Below, in pieces: positions 13,244 to 13,413 of a stretch of DNA of 13,413 nucleotides. The position numbers and the translations under genes are program-made. The first letter of the stretch is position 1, and each line of letters opens with the position of its first letter. Under the pieces are notes generated by a model. The model saw only the letters and a program-made list of their open reading frames with translations, was not told where the DNA came from and made no database searches. The stretch comes from Candidatus Sulfopaludibacter sp. SbA3 (lineage in GTDB: Bacteria; Acidobacteriota; Vicinamibacteria; Vicinamibacterales; UBA2999), in NCBI GenBank assembly GCA_945866285.1, contig CAMBHC010000037.1, forward strand, positions 1 through 13,413, given 5' to 3'.

Positions 13244-13413
13244 GTGAAAGTCGGGGTCCTTTACAGCCGCGTTCGCGTTGAAGAGAAGCTGCTGTTCGAG
13301 GCGTTCGAAAAGCGCGGCGTCTCACTCGATTTGATCGACGATCAGAATCTGATCTTCGACATCACCGATGTCGACAATCACCCTTTCAAGGAATACGACG
13401 TCATCGTCGAGCG
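13244..13413 (+). CDS. lysX: LysX/ArgX ATP-grasp ligase, N-terminal part (3' end outside window)
   Basis: These first 56 residues belong to the ATP-grasp ligase that attaches LysW to alpha-aminoadipate (LysX) or glutamate (ArgX). The start (V/M)KVGVLYSRVRVEEKLLFEA is the hallmark LysX opening, followed by FEKRGVSLDLIDDQNLIFDI. The GTG at 13244-13246 is preferred, with GGGGTGAG upstream; another in-frame GTG at 13235 would overlap lysW by 8 nt and add three residues. Substrate-selecting residues lie outside the window, so LysX versus ArgX is undecided. Tight spacing to lysW indicates one operon. Confidence 0.9.
   Translation, partial: MKVGVLYSRVRVEEKLLFEAFEKRGVSLDLIDDQNLIFDITDVDNHPFKEYDVIVE

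Noticed and set aside
1..13413. Mobile element, CRISPR array, toxin-antitoxin or defence island
   Set aside because: No transposase, integrase, tRNA-linked att site, regular spacer array or defence gene was seen; the TPR-CHAT protein lacks a catalytic core and has no effector partner next to it.

Overview
The window reads as high-GC bacterial chromosome with strong G/C bias at third codon positions. A lysW-lysX pair at the right edge, several secreted beta-propeller proteins and a GntP-type permease fit an Acidobacteriota chromosome, perhaps the Vicinamibacterales lineage. That placement is inference from gene content only. I see no phage, transposon, CRISPR array, tRNA or rRNA. It looks like core or housekeeping sequence rather than an island.

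Layout. Positions 1-198 (+) are the 3' end of an RsuA/RluB-family pseudouridine synthase. Nine genes then lie head to tail on the minus strand. In order of transcription they are: GntP-type permease (9604-8219), secreted NHL propeller (8133-6943), MFS exporter (6943-5645), monofunctional proline dehydrogenase (5648-4719), 97-residue coiled-coil protein (4626-4333), group II truncated haemoglobin (4333-3953), OsmC-like protein (3867-3475), secreted TPR-CHAT protein (3364-944) and a small Tat-exported zinc-ribbon protein (665-369). A strong intrinsic terminator at 290-321 closes this run. Three junctions overlap by 1-4 nt (NHL/MFS, MFS/PRODH, coiled coil/haemoglobin), which suggests translational coupling.

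The right part holds a small outer-membrane beta-barrel protein (9742-10233, +), divergent from the permease. Next are a second secreted NHL protein (11640-10474, -) and, divergent from it, a secreted SMP-30/gluconolactonase-like propeller (11718-12701, +). The window ends with an FmdB-type zinc ribbon (12779-13027), the amino-group carrier protein LysW (13057-13242) and the start of its ligase LysX (13244 onward). LysW and LysX belong to LysW-mediated lysine and/or arginine biosynthesis.

How the genes may work together (inference). Proline oxidation, a haem globin and an OsmC-type peroxidase are adjacent on one strand, which hints at a redox or stress theme, but a single transcript is not proven. 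Three secreted propellers, two exporters or permeases, a beta-barrel and a secreted TPR-CHAT protein make this a strongly envelope-oriented neighbourhood. The points most worth a second look are: a CHAT domain that lacks its catalytic His-Cys core; the translationally coupled coiled-coil/globin pair; a perfect 28-bp palindrome just inside the MFS gene; an out-of-frame coding-like tail after the pseudouridine synthase; and a set of short hairpins and degenerate repeats in most of the gene gaps. I found no clear evidence of a wholly new multi-gene system.
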